Positions 16,548 to 24,403 of a DNA stretch of 64,000 bases are shown here, in pieces. Source of the stretch: Rubrivirga marina (GTDB taxonomy: Bacteria > Bacteroidota > Rhodothermia > Rhodothermales > Rubricoccaceae). Location of the stretch: positions 1,621,154 through 1,685,153 of the forward strand of contig NZ_MQWD01000001.1 in the NCBI RefSeq assembly GCF_002283365.1. Reading direction: 5' to 3'. A program made the position numbers and the translations under genes. The notes beneath the pieces are model-generated. The model was not told where the DNA came from and did not search any database. It saw only the letters and a program-made list of their open reading frames with translations. Every line of letters starts with the position of its first letter. The first letter of the stretch is position 1.

Positions 16548-17756
16548 ATGGCCGTCGTCGCCGCGCCCGCCCGTCCCGCCGACCCCGCCCGCCTCGGCGC
16601 CGAGGCGGAGGCACTCGGTCCACCGCGCGGGCGCCTCGTCTCGCTCGACGTCTTCCGTGGACTGGCGATCATGGGCATGATCCTCGTCAACAACCCGGGG
16701 ACGTGGAGCGCCATCTTCCCGCCGCTCCGTCACGCCGAGTGGCACGGGTGGACGCCGACGGACCTCGTCTTCCCGTTCTTCCTGTTCATCGTCGGGGTGG
16801 CGATCCCGCTGGCGTTCTCGAAGCGGCTGGCGCGTGGGGACGACCGGGGCGCCCTCGTGCGGAAGACGATCAAGCGGGCGGCCGTGCTGTTCGCCATCGG
16901 CGTCGGGCTGGGGCTGTTCTCGCGGGTCTGGCGGGCGTTCGAGGGCGTGCCGCTCGACCTGAGCGACTTTCGCATCCTGGGCGTCCTCCAGCGGATCGCG
17001 CTGTGCTACCTCGCCGCGTCGCTCCTCTTCCTGTACACCTCCGCGCGGACGCAGCTCTGGATCGGGGCCGCGATCCTGCTCGGCTACTGGGCGGCGCTTG
17101 AGCTGGTCCCGGTCCCGGGCGCTGGGGCCGGGCGCCTCGACGTGGCGGCCGAGACGCTGCCGGCCTACGTCGACCGCCTCGTCCTCGGCAGCCAGCACTT
17201 GTGGGCGGGGGCCGACAAGCTGTGGGACCCGGAGGGACTCTTGAGCACGCTCCCCGCCATCGTCACGACGCTCCTGGGCATCGCGGCTGGGCGGATGGTG
17301 CGCCAGCGGGACGTGGCGCCCGTCGAGACGGCGGCGCGGATGATGGCACTCGGCCTCGCCCTGACGGCGGTCGGGAGCGCGTGGGGGTGGGTCTTCCCCG
17401 TCAACAAGTCGCTGTGGACGAGTTCGTACGTGCTGCTCACCGGCGGCCTCGCGTTCAGCGTCCTCGGCGCGTGTTACTGGGCCGCTGACGTCCGCGGGTG
17501 GCGCGGGTGGACGCGGCCGTTCGTGGTCTACGGCGTCAACGCGCTCCTCGTGTTCGTCGGGAGCAGCCTCCTGGCGCAGACGCTCGCGCGGATCTCGGTC
17601 GGCGAGTCGTCGCTGCAGGCGTGGCTCTTCCAGACCGTGTTCGCGCCGCCCGGGCCGCCCGAGGTGGCGTCGCTACTGTACGCGCTCGTCTGGATCGGCG
17701 GGTGGTTCCTCGTCCTCCGTGCGCTGTACCGTCGCGGCATCGTCTGGAAGGTGTAG
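16548..17756 (+). CDS. Membrane acyltransferase, heparan-alpha-glucosaminide N-acetyltransferase-like
   Basis: A 402-residue polytopic protein (about ten hydrophobic segments). Signature SLDVFRGLAIMGMILVNNPG at about residues 27-46 and GWTPTDLVFPFFLFIVGVAI at ~65-84 define the DUF5009/YeiB-HGSNAT group, which moves acetyl or acyl groups from cytoplasmic CoA to extracytoplasmic sugars. Substrate here is unknown; cell-wall or exopolysaccharide modification is plausible. Oddity: residues ~14-21 (ARLGAEAE) are encoded by a complete copy of the palindromic element, just before the conserved domain, so the N-terminus appears to have absorbed a repeat insertion. A downstream start after the repeat lacks a good ATG, so the ATG at 16548 is preferred. 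Confidence 0.85.
   Translation: MAVVAAPARPADPARLGAEAEALGPPRGRLVSLDVFRGLAIMGMILVNNPGTWSAIFPPLRHAEWHGWTPTDLVFPFFLFIVGVAIPLAFSKRLARGDDRGALVRKTIKRAAVLFAIGVGLGLFSRVWRAFEGVPLDLSDFRILGVLQRIALCYLAASLLFLYTSARTQLWIGAAILLGYWAALELVPVPGAGAGRLDVAAETLPAYVDRLVLGSQHLWAGADKLWDPEGLLSTLPAIVTTLLGIAAGRMVRQRDVAPVETAARMMALGLALTAVGSAWGWVFPVNKSLWTSSYVLLTGGLAFSVLGACYWAADVRGWRGWTRPFVVYGVNALLVFVGSSLLAQTLARISVGESSLQAWLFQTVFAPPGPPEVASLLYALVWIGGWFLVLRALYRRGIVWKV
16589..16608. repeat. Palindromic element copy 5, inside coding sequence
   Basis: Perfect 20-base palindrome (CG centre), in frame within the N-terminal extension of the membrane acyltransferase; translated as ARLGAEAE. Confidence 0.9.
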
Positions 17757-17768
17757 GGCCGGCCCCGC

Positions 17769-17788
17769 CCGCCTCAGCACCGAGGCGG
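17769..17788. repeat. Palindromic element copy 6
   Basis: One arm change (CCGCCTCAG) and CA centre; 12 bases after the acyltransferase stop. Confidence 0.85.
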
Positions 17789-17844
17789 ACGAAGTCGGCG
17801 CTCGGGCGCGGTCGCCCGCAGTCCCTCCGACCGGGCGATCACGC

Positions 17845-17852
17845 TACCTTCA
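17845..17852 (+). promoter_or_regulatory. Candidate -7 box for the GMC oxidoreductase operon
   Basis: TACCTTCA, first base 28 bases before the ATG at 17873. No convincing -33 element. Confidence 0.45.
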
Positions 17853-17872
17853 CGGACTCCGCCGCGCCGCCC

Positions 17873-19591
17873 ATGCAGATCATCGAGCCCTCCGAGACCT
17901 ACGACGTGTGCATCGTCGGATCCGGGGCGGGCGGGAGCATGGCGGCGTACGTGCTCGCGCAGGCCGGCGCCAACGTCGTGATGCTGGAGGCCGGCGGGCC
18001 GTGGTCCGAGGAGGACGCCGACATGCTGACGTGGACCTACGAGTCGCCGCGGCGCGGGGCGGCCATCGAGACGCGGCACTTCGGCGAGTTCGACGCCTGC
18101 GACGGCGGGTGGAGCCTGGAGGGCGAGCCCTACACGTCGGCCGAGGGAACGCGCTGGGACTGGTGGCGCGCCCGGATGCTCGGCGGGCGGACGAACCACT
18201 GGGGCCGGATCTCGCTGCGGTTCGGCCCCGACGACTTCCGGGGCAAGTCGCTCGACGGCTACGGCGACGACTGGCCGATCTCCTACGACGACGTCGCCCC
18301 GTACTACGACAAGGTCGACGAGCTCGTCGGCATCTTCGGGTCGCAGGACGGGTTCTACAACGAGCCCGACGGCCGCTTCCTCCCGCCGCCCGAGCCGCGG
18401 TGCTACGAGAAGCGCGTCATGCGAGGGGCCGAGTCGATCGGGGTCCCCGTCCTGTCGTCGCGCCTCTCGATCCTGACCCAGGCCAAGGGCGACCGGGCGG
18501 CGTGCCACTACTGCGGCCAGTGCAACCGCGGCTGCTCCGTCGGCGCCAACTTCTCGGCGGGGCGCGTGCTCTTGCGGCCGGCGCAGGCAACGGGCAACCT
18601 CACGCTCGTGACCCACGCGATGGCTCGCGAGGTGCTGACCGACAGGGAGGGCCGCGCGAGCGGCGTCTCGTTCGTCAACACCCAGACGCTCGAGGAGCAG
18701 CAGGTCAGGGCCGACGTCGTGGTGCTGGCGGCGAGCGCGTGCGAGTCGGCGCGGCTGCTGTTGAACTCGGCGAGCGAGCGGCATCCGAACGGGCTCGCCA
18801 ACTCGTCGGGCGTCGTCGGCAAGTACCTCATGGACACGGTGGGGGCGTCCGCCTCGGCGTTCGTCCCGGCCCTCGCGAGCCAGCCGACGCACAACTGCGA
18901 CGGGGTCGGGGGGATGCACATCTACATCCCGTGGTGGCTCTACGACCAGCACGCGTCGCTGGGCTTCCCGCGCGGCTACCACCTCGAGACGTGGGGCGGA
19001 CGCGGGATGCCGGGCTACGGCTTCGGCGGCGGGATCCAGGGCCAGAACGGCTCGCTCCCCGGCGACCGCAGGGGCGCCGGCGGCTACGGCCGCCAGCTGA
19101 AGGACGACTACCGGACGCTCTACGCGGCCCGCGTCGGCTTCTCCGGCCGCGGCGAGATGATCGCGCGGGAAGACAATTTCTGCGAGATCGACCCCGCCTC
19201 GGTCGACAAGTACGGCATCCCGACGCTCCGCTTCGACGTGACGTGGAGCGACGCCGAGATCCAGCAGGCCCGCCACATGCAGATGGCGATGCGCGAGATC
19301 CTCGAATCGATCGGCGGCGAGATCGACGAGATGCCGACGGAGGAGACCCAGTACGGCATCTCGTCGCCGGGCTCGATCATCCACGAGGCCGGCTGCGTCC
19401 GGATGGGCGACGACCCGACGACCTCGGCGCTCAACGAGTACTGCCAGGCCCACGACGCCGACAACGTGTTCGTCGTCGACGCGGCCCCGTTCGTCTCCCA
19501 GCCGCACAAGAACACGACGTGGACGATCCTCGCGCTCGCCTGGCGTGCGGCGGACTACCTCATCGACCAGCGCAAGCAACGCAACGTGTGA
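17873..19591 (+). CDS. GMC-family oxidoreductase (gluconate 2-dehydrogenase large-subunit-like)
   Basis: A 572-residue FAD enzyme. The dinucleotide site CIVGSGAGGSMAAYVLAQAG is near the N-terminus (~residues 12-31). RMLGGRTNHWGRISLRF (~100-116) is the second FAD-contact motif. A cysteine cluster HYCGQCNRGCSVG (~205-217) is typical of this subgroup. The C-terminal GMC domain ends FVVDAAPFVSQPHKNTTWTILALAWR. The start at 17873 is chosen because it puts the FAD motif at the usual place and follows a -7-like box. It oxidises a sugar, sugar acid or alcohol; exact substrate unknown. Stop and next start overlap by one base (TGATG), so the pair are coupled subunits. No cytochrome subunit is adjacent. 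Confidence 0.88.
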   Translation: MQIIEPSETYDVCIVGSGAGGSMAAYVLAQAGANVVMLEAGGPWSEEDADMLTWTYESPRRGAAIETRHFGEFDACDGGWSLEGEPYTSAEGTRWDWWRARMLGGRTNHWGRISLRFGPDDFRGKSLDGYGDDWPISYDDVAPYYDKVDELVGIFGSQDGFYNEPDGRFLPPPEPRCYEKRVMRGAESIGVPVLSSRLSILTQAKGDRAACHYCGQCNRGCSVGANFSAGRVLLRPAQATGNLTLVTHAMAREVLTDREGRASGVSFVNTQTLEEQQVRADVVVLAASACESARLLLNSASERHPNGLANSSGVVGKYLMDTVGASASAFVPALASQPTHNCDGVGGMHIYIPWWLYDQHASLGFPRGYHLETWGGRGMPGYGFGGGIQGQNGSLPGDRRGAGGYGRQLKDDYRTLYAARVGFSGRGEMIAREDNFCEIDPASVDKYGIPTLRFDVTWSDAEIQQARHMQMAMREILESIGGEIDEMPTEETQYGISSPGSIIHEAGCVRMGDDPTTSALNEYCQAHDADNVFVVDAAPFVSQPHKNTTWTILALAWRAADYLIDQRKQRNV

Positions 19592-20298
19592 TGTCCGACC
19601 GCCCGACGCCCGAGCCCATCCGCGACCTCCCCCGCCTCGACGTCGAGGCGGGCACTCCTGGACCTCCCGGCACGCTCTCGCGCCGCGACGCGCTCCGCCT
19701 GCTGGCGATCTCGGCCGCCGCGCCGGCCCTGATCTCGGGGTGCGGGCCGGACGAGGCGGCCGAGGGCGCCGCCCACCACGCCGCTGCCCGCGCGCGGGGC
19801 GCCGTGGCGCCGGCCGTCGGCGCTGAGCCGGGGTTCTTCACGGCCCACGAGTTCGACACGGTCCGGCTGCTGGCCGACACCATCCTCCCAGCCGACGACC
19901 GCGGCCCGAGCGCGGCCGAGGTCGGCGTGCCCGAGTTCATCGACTTCCTGATGACCGACGACGAGCTCCGCGGTGACATGGAAGAGCGGCAGACGGCCAT
20001 GCGGGGCGGGCTCGGCTGGCTCGACGCCCAGTGCCGCCGCGCCCACGGCGAGCCGTTCGTCCGCTGCTCCGACGCCCAGCGCCGCGCGATGCTCGACCGG
20101 ATCGCCTACCCCGACGACGCGGCGCCGGCCGACGCGCCGGGCGTCCGGTTCTTCAACCGGTTCCGCGACTACACGGCCGCCGGCTACTTTTCGAGCCCGC
20201 AAGGGATGGACGACCTCGGCTACGTCGGCAACGCGGCGCAGGCCCAATGGACCGGCTGCCCCGACGAGGCCAACGCCTGGGCCGCCCGCACCGTCTGA
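19591..20298 (+). CDS. Gluconate 2-dehydrogenase subunit 3 family protein, Tat lipoprotein-like
   Basis: A 235-residue small subunit for the preceding dehydrogenase. A twin-arginine signal (SRRDALRLLAISAAAPALISGC, residues ~30-51) ends in a lipobox-like ISGC, suggesting Tat export and lipid anchoring. The mature part begins FFTAHEFDTVRLLADTILPADD, the family signature, and continues with PEFIDFL. Family small subunits escort the folded FAD subunit through Tat. Oddity: the segment before the twin arginines (PRLDVEAG) is encoded by a perfect copy of the palindromic element, lengthening the n-region. The gene overlaps the upstream stop by one base. Confidence 0.85.
   Translation: MSDRPTPEPIRDLPRLDVEAGTPGPPGTLSRRDALRLLAISAAAPALISGCGPDEAAEGAAHHAAARARGAVAPAVGAEPGFFTAHEFDTVRLLADTILPADDRGPSAAEVGVPEFIDFLMTDDELRGDMEERQTAMRGGLGWLDAQCRRAHGEPFVRCSDAQRRAMLDRIAYPDDAAPADAPGVRFFNRFRDYTAAGYFSSPQGMDDLGYVGNAAQAQWTGCPDEANAWAARTV
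19632..19651. repeat. Palindromic element copy 7, inside coding sequence
   Basis: A perfect 20-base palindrome with variant centre GACGTC, in frame before the Tat motif of the subunit 3 gene. The paired change in both arms preserves the palindrome. Confidence 0.85.
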
Positions 20299-20304
20299 CC
20301 CGGC

Positions 20305-20324
20305 CCGCCGGGGCGCCGAGGCGG
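20305..20324. repeat. Palindromic element copy 8, degenerate left arm
   Basis: CCGCCGGGG/CCGAGGCGG with CG centre, between the convergent subunit 3 and phosphatase-like genes. Confidence 0.55.
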
Positions 20325-20330
20325 AGGGGG

Positions 20331-20675
20331 CTAGGGCTCGTCGACGCCGAGCACGCCGGGCAGGCGCTGGCGGAGGAGCCGGACGAGGGCTGCGTCCATG
20401 AACGCGTAGTCGTCGGGCACGCCGAGGACGACGACGCGGCGGTCGCGGAGGAGCGGGCCGAACGCGGACTGGAGCCGCCGGCGGTGCTGCGGCTCGAACG
20501 CGACGATCACGTCGGCCCACGCCACGAGGTCGGCGGAGACGGGCGCCTCGGCGTCGGGCGCGGTGCCGGCCGAAAGGGCCTCGACGCCCGGCCAGTCGGC
20601 GACGACGGCCTCGGCGGTCGGGCTTCGGAGCCGGTTCCGGCTGCAGACGAACAGGACCCGGAGCGGCCGGCTCAC
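20331..20675 (-). CDS. Low-molecular-weight protein tyrosine phosphatase-like protein
   Basis: A 114-residue protein with the N-terminal C(X5)R signature VLFVCSRNRLRSPTAEAV, characteristic of a short phosphatase-like group that carries RNRLRSPT rather than the classical GNICRSP. A downstream VGVPDDYAFMD could supply the general-acid Asp (D-D pair). Start is GTG at 20675, whose bases overlap the TGA of the GNAT gene (GTGA), indicating translational coupling. In this group the substrate is undefined; tyrosine phosphatase activity is inferred from the P-loop. Third gene of a metalloprotease-GNAT-phosphatase string. Confidence 0.8.
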   Translation of the reverse strand: MSRPLRVLFVCSRNRLRSPTAEAVVADWPGVEALSAGTAPDAEAPVSADLVAWADVIVAFEPQHRRRLQSAFGPLLRDRRVVVLGVPDDYAFMDAALVRLLRQRLPGVLGVDEP

Positions 20676-21103
20676 GCCGTCAGGTCGAACGTGATGTAGA
20701 CGGGCCGTTGCTCCTCCGTCCCGCCGATGGCGGCGTAGAAGGCGCGCGCCGGCTCGTTCTCCTCCTCGGTCATCAGCCACACCGTCGTGCAGTCGAGCGC
20801 GCGGGCATGGTCGAGGAGCGCCTTCATGAGCGCGGTCGCGATCCCGCGCCGCTGGTACGCGTCGGCCGTGCCGACCTCGTCGACGTAGAGGACCGGCGCC
20901 TTGTCGGGTTCCACGACCCGGATCCCCATCGCGAAGCCGACGACGCGCGTCCCGTCGAGCGCGACGGCGAGGTGCTGGTCGGGCGCCACGAGCGCCGCCT
21001 CCGCCCAGCGCGGGTCGACCGGCCCGTCGAACGTGTCGGGGTCGACGTCGGCGAGCACGCCGAGGTCGCCGGGACCCAGGATGCGGATCTCGAGGCCCTC
21101 CAT
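20672..21103 (-). CDS. GNAT family N-acetyltransferase
   Basis: A 143-residue acyl-CoA transferase fold. Strand motif LYVDEVGTADAYQRRGIATALM (~residues 73-94) contains the QRRGIA acetyl-CoA pyrophosphate loop; NEPARAFYAAIGG is motif B. ATG at 21103 overlaps the upstream stop by one base (TGATG) and is preferred to an upstream in-frame ATG inside the metalloprotease gene. Small single-domain member, resembling aminoglycoside 3-N-acetyltransferase-type GNATs in the VDEVG.....RGIAT motif, but substrate cannot be assigned. Confidence 0.85.
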   Translation of the reverse strand: MEGLEIRILGPGDLGVLADVDPDTFDGPVDPRWAEAALVAPDQHLAVALDGTRVVGFAMGIRVVEPDKAPVLYVDEVGTADAYQRRGIATALMKALLDHARALDCTTVWLMTEEENEPARAFYAAIGGTEEQRPVYITFDLTA

Positions 21104-23583
21104 CACTGGCCAATGGGCGAGCCCGGGGGAATCGTGACCGGCTCCGGCGCCGCTGCCTCGTCGAAGTCGCGGTCGAGGAACGCCTCGATGCGGCGGGCCA
21201 GCCACGCGCCGTGGACCGCGTCGTCGTCGGTCCCGTCCGTGTCGAGGGCATCCCCGAGCATGTCGAGCGTGCCCTCAGCGGCGGCGCGGACGGGGATGGC
21301 GGCGTCGGGCTCGGCGGCGAGGTCGATGAGCGCCTCGACCCACGTCGCGAGGACGGCTCGGCGGATCGCCGCCTCGTACGGCGTCGCAGCCCCCGCCCCG
21401 CGAATGGCGCCGTCGGCCGCCATCAGGAGGTCGGTAAACGACGGGAGCGAGGGGTCGAGGTCGTGCTGGTAGGCGAGGCGCGCGGCGCGGTCGGCGTCGA
21501 GGAGGTACGAGAAGGTGAGCTGGGCCGCGGTCTCGGCCGGCGCGACGGGATCGAACGTCAGCCCGGTCCGGCCGTCGAACAGCTCGCGGCCGTCGTAATA
21601 GCCCGGGGGACGCGGCGGGATGAGGCGGGCGGCCCCGGGGAGCGCGAGCGCTTCGGGCGTCACCGTCATCAAGAGGGCGTCGATGGCCGCCCGCTGCGTG
21701 TCGCCGTCGACCGGCGTCGGCGGCTCGGCGCCCTCGCCGCGCGAGGTGTAGCCGTAGGCCACGCCGCCGACGAGGTGCGCCGTCGCGTCGACCTGGTAGC
21801 GGTGGCGGAGGTAGAGCGGGACGAGGGCCTCCTCGAGCGTCGCGAGCGGCCGGCCCTCGCGGACGACGGCCTCGGAAAAGCGGTCGAGCGCGTCGCGGCG
21901 CACGGCCATCTCGAGCTCGAGCGCCTGGACGGCGTCGGCGCCGTTGTCCCAGAGCGCGCCGGTCGGCGTGGCCGCGCCGGTGGGCCGGGCGTCCGTGTCG
22001 GTGATGTAGCGGAGGCCGCGGTCGCGGTTCTCCGCGAGGACCCGCTCCGCCTCGGCGTCGCTCGGCGCGTAGCCGTAGCGGACGGCCTGGACGTCCCAGT
22101 CGCCCACGCCGACGGCGTAGGCCTCCGAGAGGTCCGGCGCGTTCCCCGAGGCGGGCAGGGCCAGCGGCGCGGGGTAGTCCATGACGGTCGACCGGTCTTG
22201 GGTCGAGCCGGCGAAGTTGTGGGCCAACCCGATCGTGTGGCCGACCTCGTGGGCCGAGAGCTGCCGCAGCCGCGCGAGCGCGAGTTGGAGCATCGGGTCG
22301 TCGGCCTCGGACGCGAACCCGTCGGCGTTCTCGCCGACGTAGGGCGCGAGCAATCCCTCGGCGATCAAGTAATCCTGGCGCACGCGGAGCGAGCCGAGCG
22401 AAACGTGGCCCTTCAGGATCTCACCCGTCCGCGGGTCGATCACGGACGACCCGTAGCTCCACCCGCGCGTGGCCCGGTGGACCCACTGGATCGTGTTGTA
22501 CCGCGCGTCGAGCGGGTCGACGGAGTCGGGGCGGACCTCGACGCGGTAGGCATCGCGGAAGCCGGCGGCCGTGAAGGCGTCGGCCCACCAGCGGGCGCCG
22601 TCGAGGAGCGCGCTCCGGACGGGCTCCGGCGTGCCGGGGTCGAGGTAGTAGACGATCGGCTCGACCGGGTCGCAGAGCCCGTCGGCTCCGGCCGGCGCGG
22701 CGCACTGGAGCCGGTGCCGCGTGATCCAGCGCCGCTCGATGTCCTCGCCGATGGGGACGGCGTAGTCGGCGTACGAGATCGGGAAGTAGCCGGCGGCGGG
22801 GTGGAAGGCGCGCGGCTCGTAGCCGTCGTCGGGCAGCATCACGAACGAGTGCCGCACGCGGACCGTCACGGCGGTCGGGTCGGCGGCCACGTCGCGGACG
22901 TAGCGGCCGGGCTGCGTGCTGGCGAACGTCAGCCGCGCCTCGATCTCGGTGTTGCGAGGAAAGGCCTTGAGCGCCGACGGGACCGGCGCGCTCCGCTGCT
23001 TGTCGAGCGAGAACGCGCCCTGGCCCGTCTGGCGGAGCGTCTCGGCGACCCCGTGCGCGTCGCGGAGGACGAAGTCGGTCACGTCGATCAGCACGCGCCC
23101 GTCCGTCTCGGCCGCCACGTCGAAGCCCCACACCACCGACGAGGCGAACGCGTCCTCGACGGCCAGTTGCTCGGCCGGGTTGTCGGTGTCGGCGCGGAAG
23201 CGGAGGTTCGGCTGGACGAGGAGCACGCGCCGCCCGACGCGCTCGAACCGGACGACGCGCTCGCCGCCGAGCTGGCTCCGGTCGAGCCCGACGTCGTTCG
23301 ACCCGAGCCCGGCCGCGAGCGAGACGACGTACAGCAGGTCGGCGTCGAGCTCCGGGACCTCGAGCCAGATCTTCCCGTCGGCGCCGTCCCACCAGACCGG
23401 CCACTGCCCGTCGTGCGATTCCAGTCCGGCCGTCTTGGACTCGATGGCCGGGAGTCCGCCCGCCTCGGTCGGCGCGTGGCCCGAGGCGGGCGCAGTCGGG
23501 GCCGTGGAGGAGCAACCGGAGGTCGCCGTCAAGGAGACGACGACGAGGGCGGCTAGCAGGGCGAGAGCGAGAGGGCGGGGCAT
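21103..23583 (-). CDS. Zinc-dependent metalloprotease lipoprotein (DUF5117/DUF4953-type)
   Basis: An 826-residue exported metalloprotease. Signal peptide with lipobox TATSGCSS (Cys about residue 24). The extended metzincin motif HEVGHTIGLAHNF lies about residue 445, followed downstream by a VMDYPAPL Met-turn. An N-terminal region (LWKIWLEVPELDADLLYV-like) matches the DUF5117/5118 arrangement of this Bacteroidota family. Start ATG at 23583 is favoured over 23607 because it gives a standard signal. Residues following the lipobox (PASGHAPTEAG) are encoded by palindromic element copy 9, a repeat tolerated in a disordered linker. First of three overlapping genes with GNAT and phosphatase-like protein. 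Confidence 0.87.
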   Translation of the reverse strand: MPRPLALALLAALVVVSLTATSGCSSTAPTAPASGHAPTEAGGLPAIESKTAGLESHDGQWPVWWDGADGKIWLEVPELDADLLYVVSLAAGLGSNDVGLDRSQLGGERVVRFERVGRRVLLVQPNLRFRADTDNPAEQLAVEDAFASSVVWGFDVAAETDGRVLIDVTDFVLRDAHGVAETLRQTGQGAFSLDKQRSAPVPSALKAFPRNTEIEARLTFASTQPGRYVRDVAADPTAVTVRVRHSFVMLPDDGYEPRAFHPAAGYFPISYADYAVPIGEDIERRWITRHRLQCAAPAGADGLCDPVEPIVYYLDPGTPEPVRSALLDGARWWADAFTAAGFRDAYRVEVRPDSVDPLDARYNTIQWVHRATRGWSYGSSVIDPRTGEILKGHVSLGSLRVRQDYLIAEGLLAPYVGENADGFASEADDPMLQLALARLRQLSAHEVGHTIGLAHNFAGSTQDRSTVMDYPAPLALPASGNAPDLSEAYAVGVGDWDVQAVRYGYAPSDAEAERVLAENRDRGLRYITDTDARPTGAATPTGALWDNGADAVQALELEMAVRRDALDRFSEAVVREGRPLATLEEALVPLYLRHRYQVDATAHLVGGVAYGYTSRGEGAEPPTPVDGDTQRAAIDALLMTVTPEALALPGAARLIPPRPPGYYDGRELFDGRTGLTFDPVAPAETAAQLTFSYLLDADRAARLAYQHDLDPSLPSFTDLLMAADGAIRGAGAATPYEAAIRRAVLATWVEALIDLAAEPDAAIPVRAAAEGTLDMLGDALDTDGTDDDAVHGAWLARRIEAFLDRDFDEAAAPEPVTIPPGSPIGQ
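23460..23489. repeat. Palindromic element copy 9, inside coding sequence
   Basis: Perfect 9-base arms with a 12-base centre, located in the linker after the lipobox of the zinc metalloprotease. Confidence 0.85.
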
Positions 23584-23603
23584 GGCGACGCGGGGACGGG
23601 GCG

Positions 23604-23611
23604 CCAATCTA
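23604..23611 (-). promoter_or_regulatory. Candidate -7 box for the metalloprotease operon
   Basis: TAGATTGG on the minus strand, first base 28 bases before the ATG at 23583, in the 43-base gap after the CIA30 lipoprotein gene. Confidence 0.45.
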
Positions 23612-23626
23612 GGCCGGGTCTCGGCG

Positions 23627-24214
23627 CTACTCGGCGTAGGCCCGGATCCAGTCCACCTCCAGGCGGAACGGCCCGTCGATCCCGTCGGCGATGTAGATCC
23701 CGACCGACCGAACGGCCGACCGGTCGAGCGGGTCGACGGAGACGGTCTCGCCGTGGGCCGTCGTCTCCAGGCCGTCGAACGGGATGCGGACGGTCTGCCA
23801 GTCCTCCGTCGTCGGGAACGTGCCGACGCGGTTGACCTCCCGCCCGCGCGACCGCGTCCCGTCGTCGACGTCGAGCTCGAACGTCCGCCCGCCGCCCCGC
23901 ACGCGGAGCTCGACCCCGTCGTAGGCCGAGAGGTCGAGGTCGCGCTGGGCGCGGACCGACGTGAACCCGCCGCCCTCGGTCACGACCTCGCCCGTGAACA
24001 CGAGGGTCCCGTCCCCGACCTCCGCGAACCCCTGGGAGTCCCCGCCCATCACGCCGTCGTTCTCGATGCGCCACGTGGCGCCGTCATCGGTGTCGAAGTC
24101 GAAGAGGGTCATGGTCGTGTCGGGCTGCGCCGTCGCCGGAGCGGTCGCCGGCTCGGGCGGCGAGCCGCCGCAGGCGGCGAGGACGGTGAGAAAGAGGAGG
24201 AAGGGGAGAGGCAT
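23627..24214 (-). CDS. CIA30-domain lipoprotein
   Basis: A 195-residue protein. A short signal ends in lipobox LAACGGS (Cys15). From residue ~37 it matches the CIA30 fold (complex I intermediate-associated protein 30, a carbohydrate-binding-module-like jelly roll): FDFDTDDGATWRIENDGVMGGDSQG, then DLSAYDGVELRVRGGGRTFELDV and the final strand GPFRLEVDWIRAYAE. Bacterial members are envelope proteins of unknown role, not complex I factors in a demonstrated sense. It precedes the metalloprotease gene on the same strand by 43 bases, with a possible internal promoter. Confidence 0.83.
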   Translation of the reverse strand: MPLPFLLFLTVLAACGGSPPEPATAPATAQPDTTMTLFDFDTDDGATWRIENDGVMGGDSQGFAEVGDGTLVFTGEVVTEGGGFTSVRAQRDLDLSAYDGVELRVRGGGRTFELDVDDGTRSRGREVNRVGTFPTTEDWQTVRIPFDGLETTAHGETVSVDPLDRSAVRSVGIYIADGIDGPFRLEVDWIRAYAE

Positions 24215-24285
24215 GGGGCGGAGACGGGCGCCCCGCCCGGCCGGGTCCCGACGGCGAGCCTCTCAGGGCGTTCCCCCTACTCGGC

Positions 24286-24305
24286 CCGCCTCGGCGCCGA
24301 GGCGG
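24286..24305. repeat. Palindromic element copy 10
   Basis: A perfect 20-base palindrome (CG centre) between the divergent CIA30 and glyS genes, one of the few copies in a promoter-side position. Confidence 0.9.
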
Positions 24306-24403
24306 AGGGGGCGGCCTCTTTTCGAGCGGCGTTCGCGCCTCGGCCCGCCGGCGCCGCGATCTTGCGCGCTCCCCTCGCTCCCGCGCCCGCCCGGGCCCCC
24401 CGC

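Noticed and set aside
17873-20298. Missing cytochrome c subunit of a gluconate dehydrogenase as gene loss
   Set aside because: Two-gene GMC/subunit 3 arrangements without an adjacent cytochrome are common; it may be encoded elsewhere or not needed.
24286-24330. Hairpin plus TTTT at 24315-24324 as a terminator
   Set aside because: The stem is the palindromic element with a shifted partner, only four T follow, and the orientation would act on the glyS leader rather than at a gene end.
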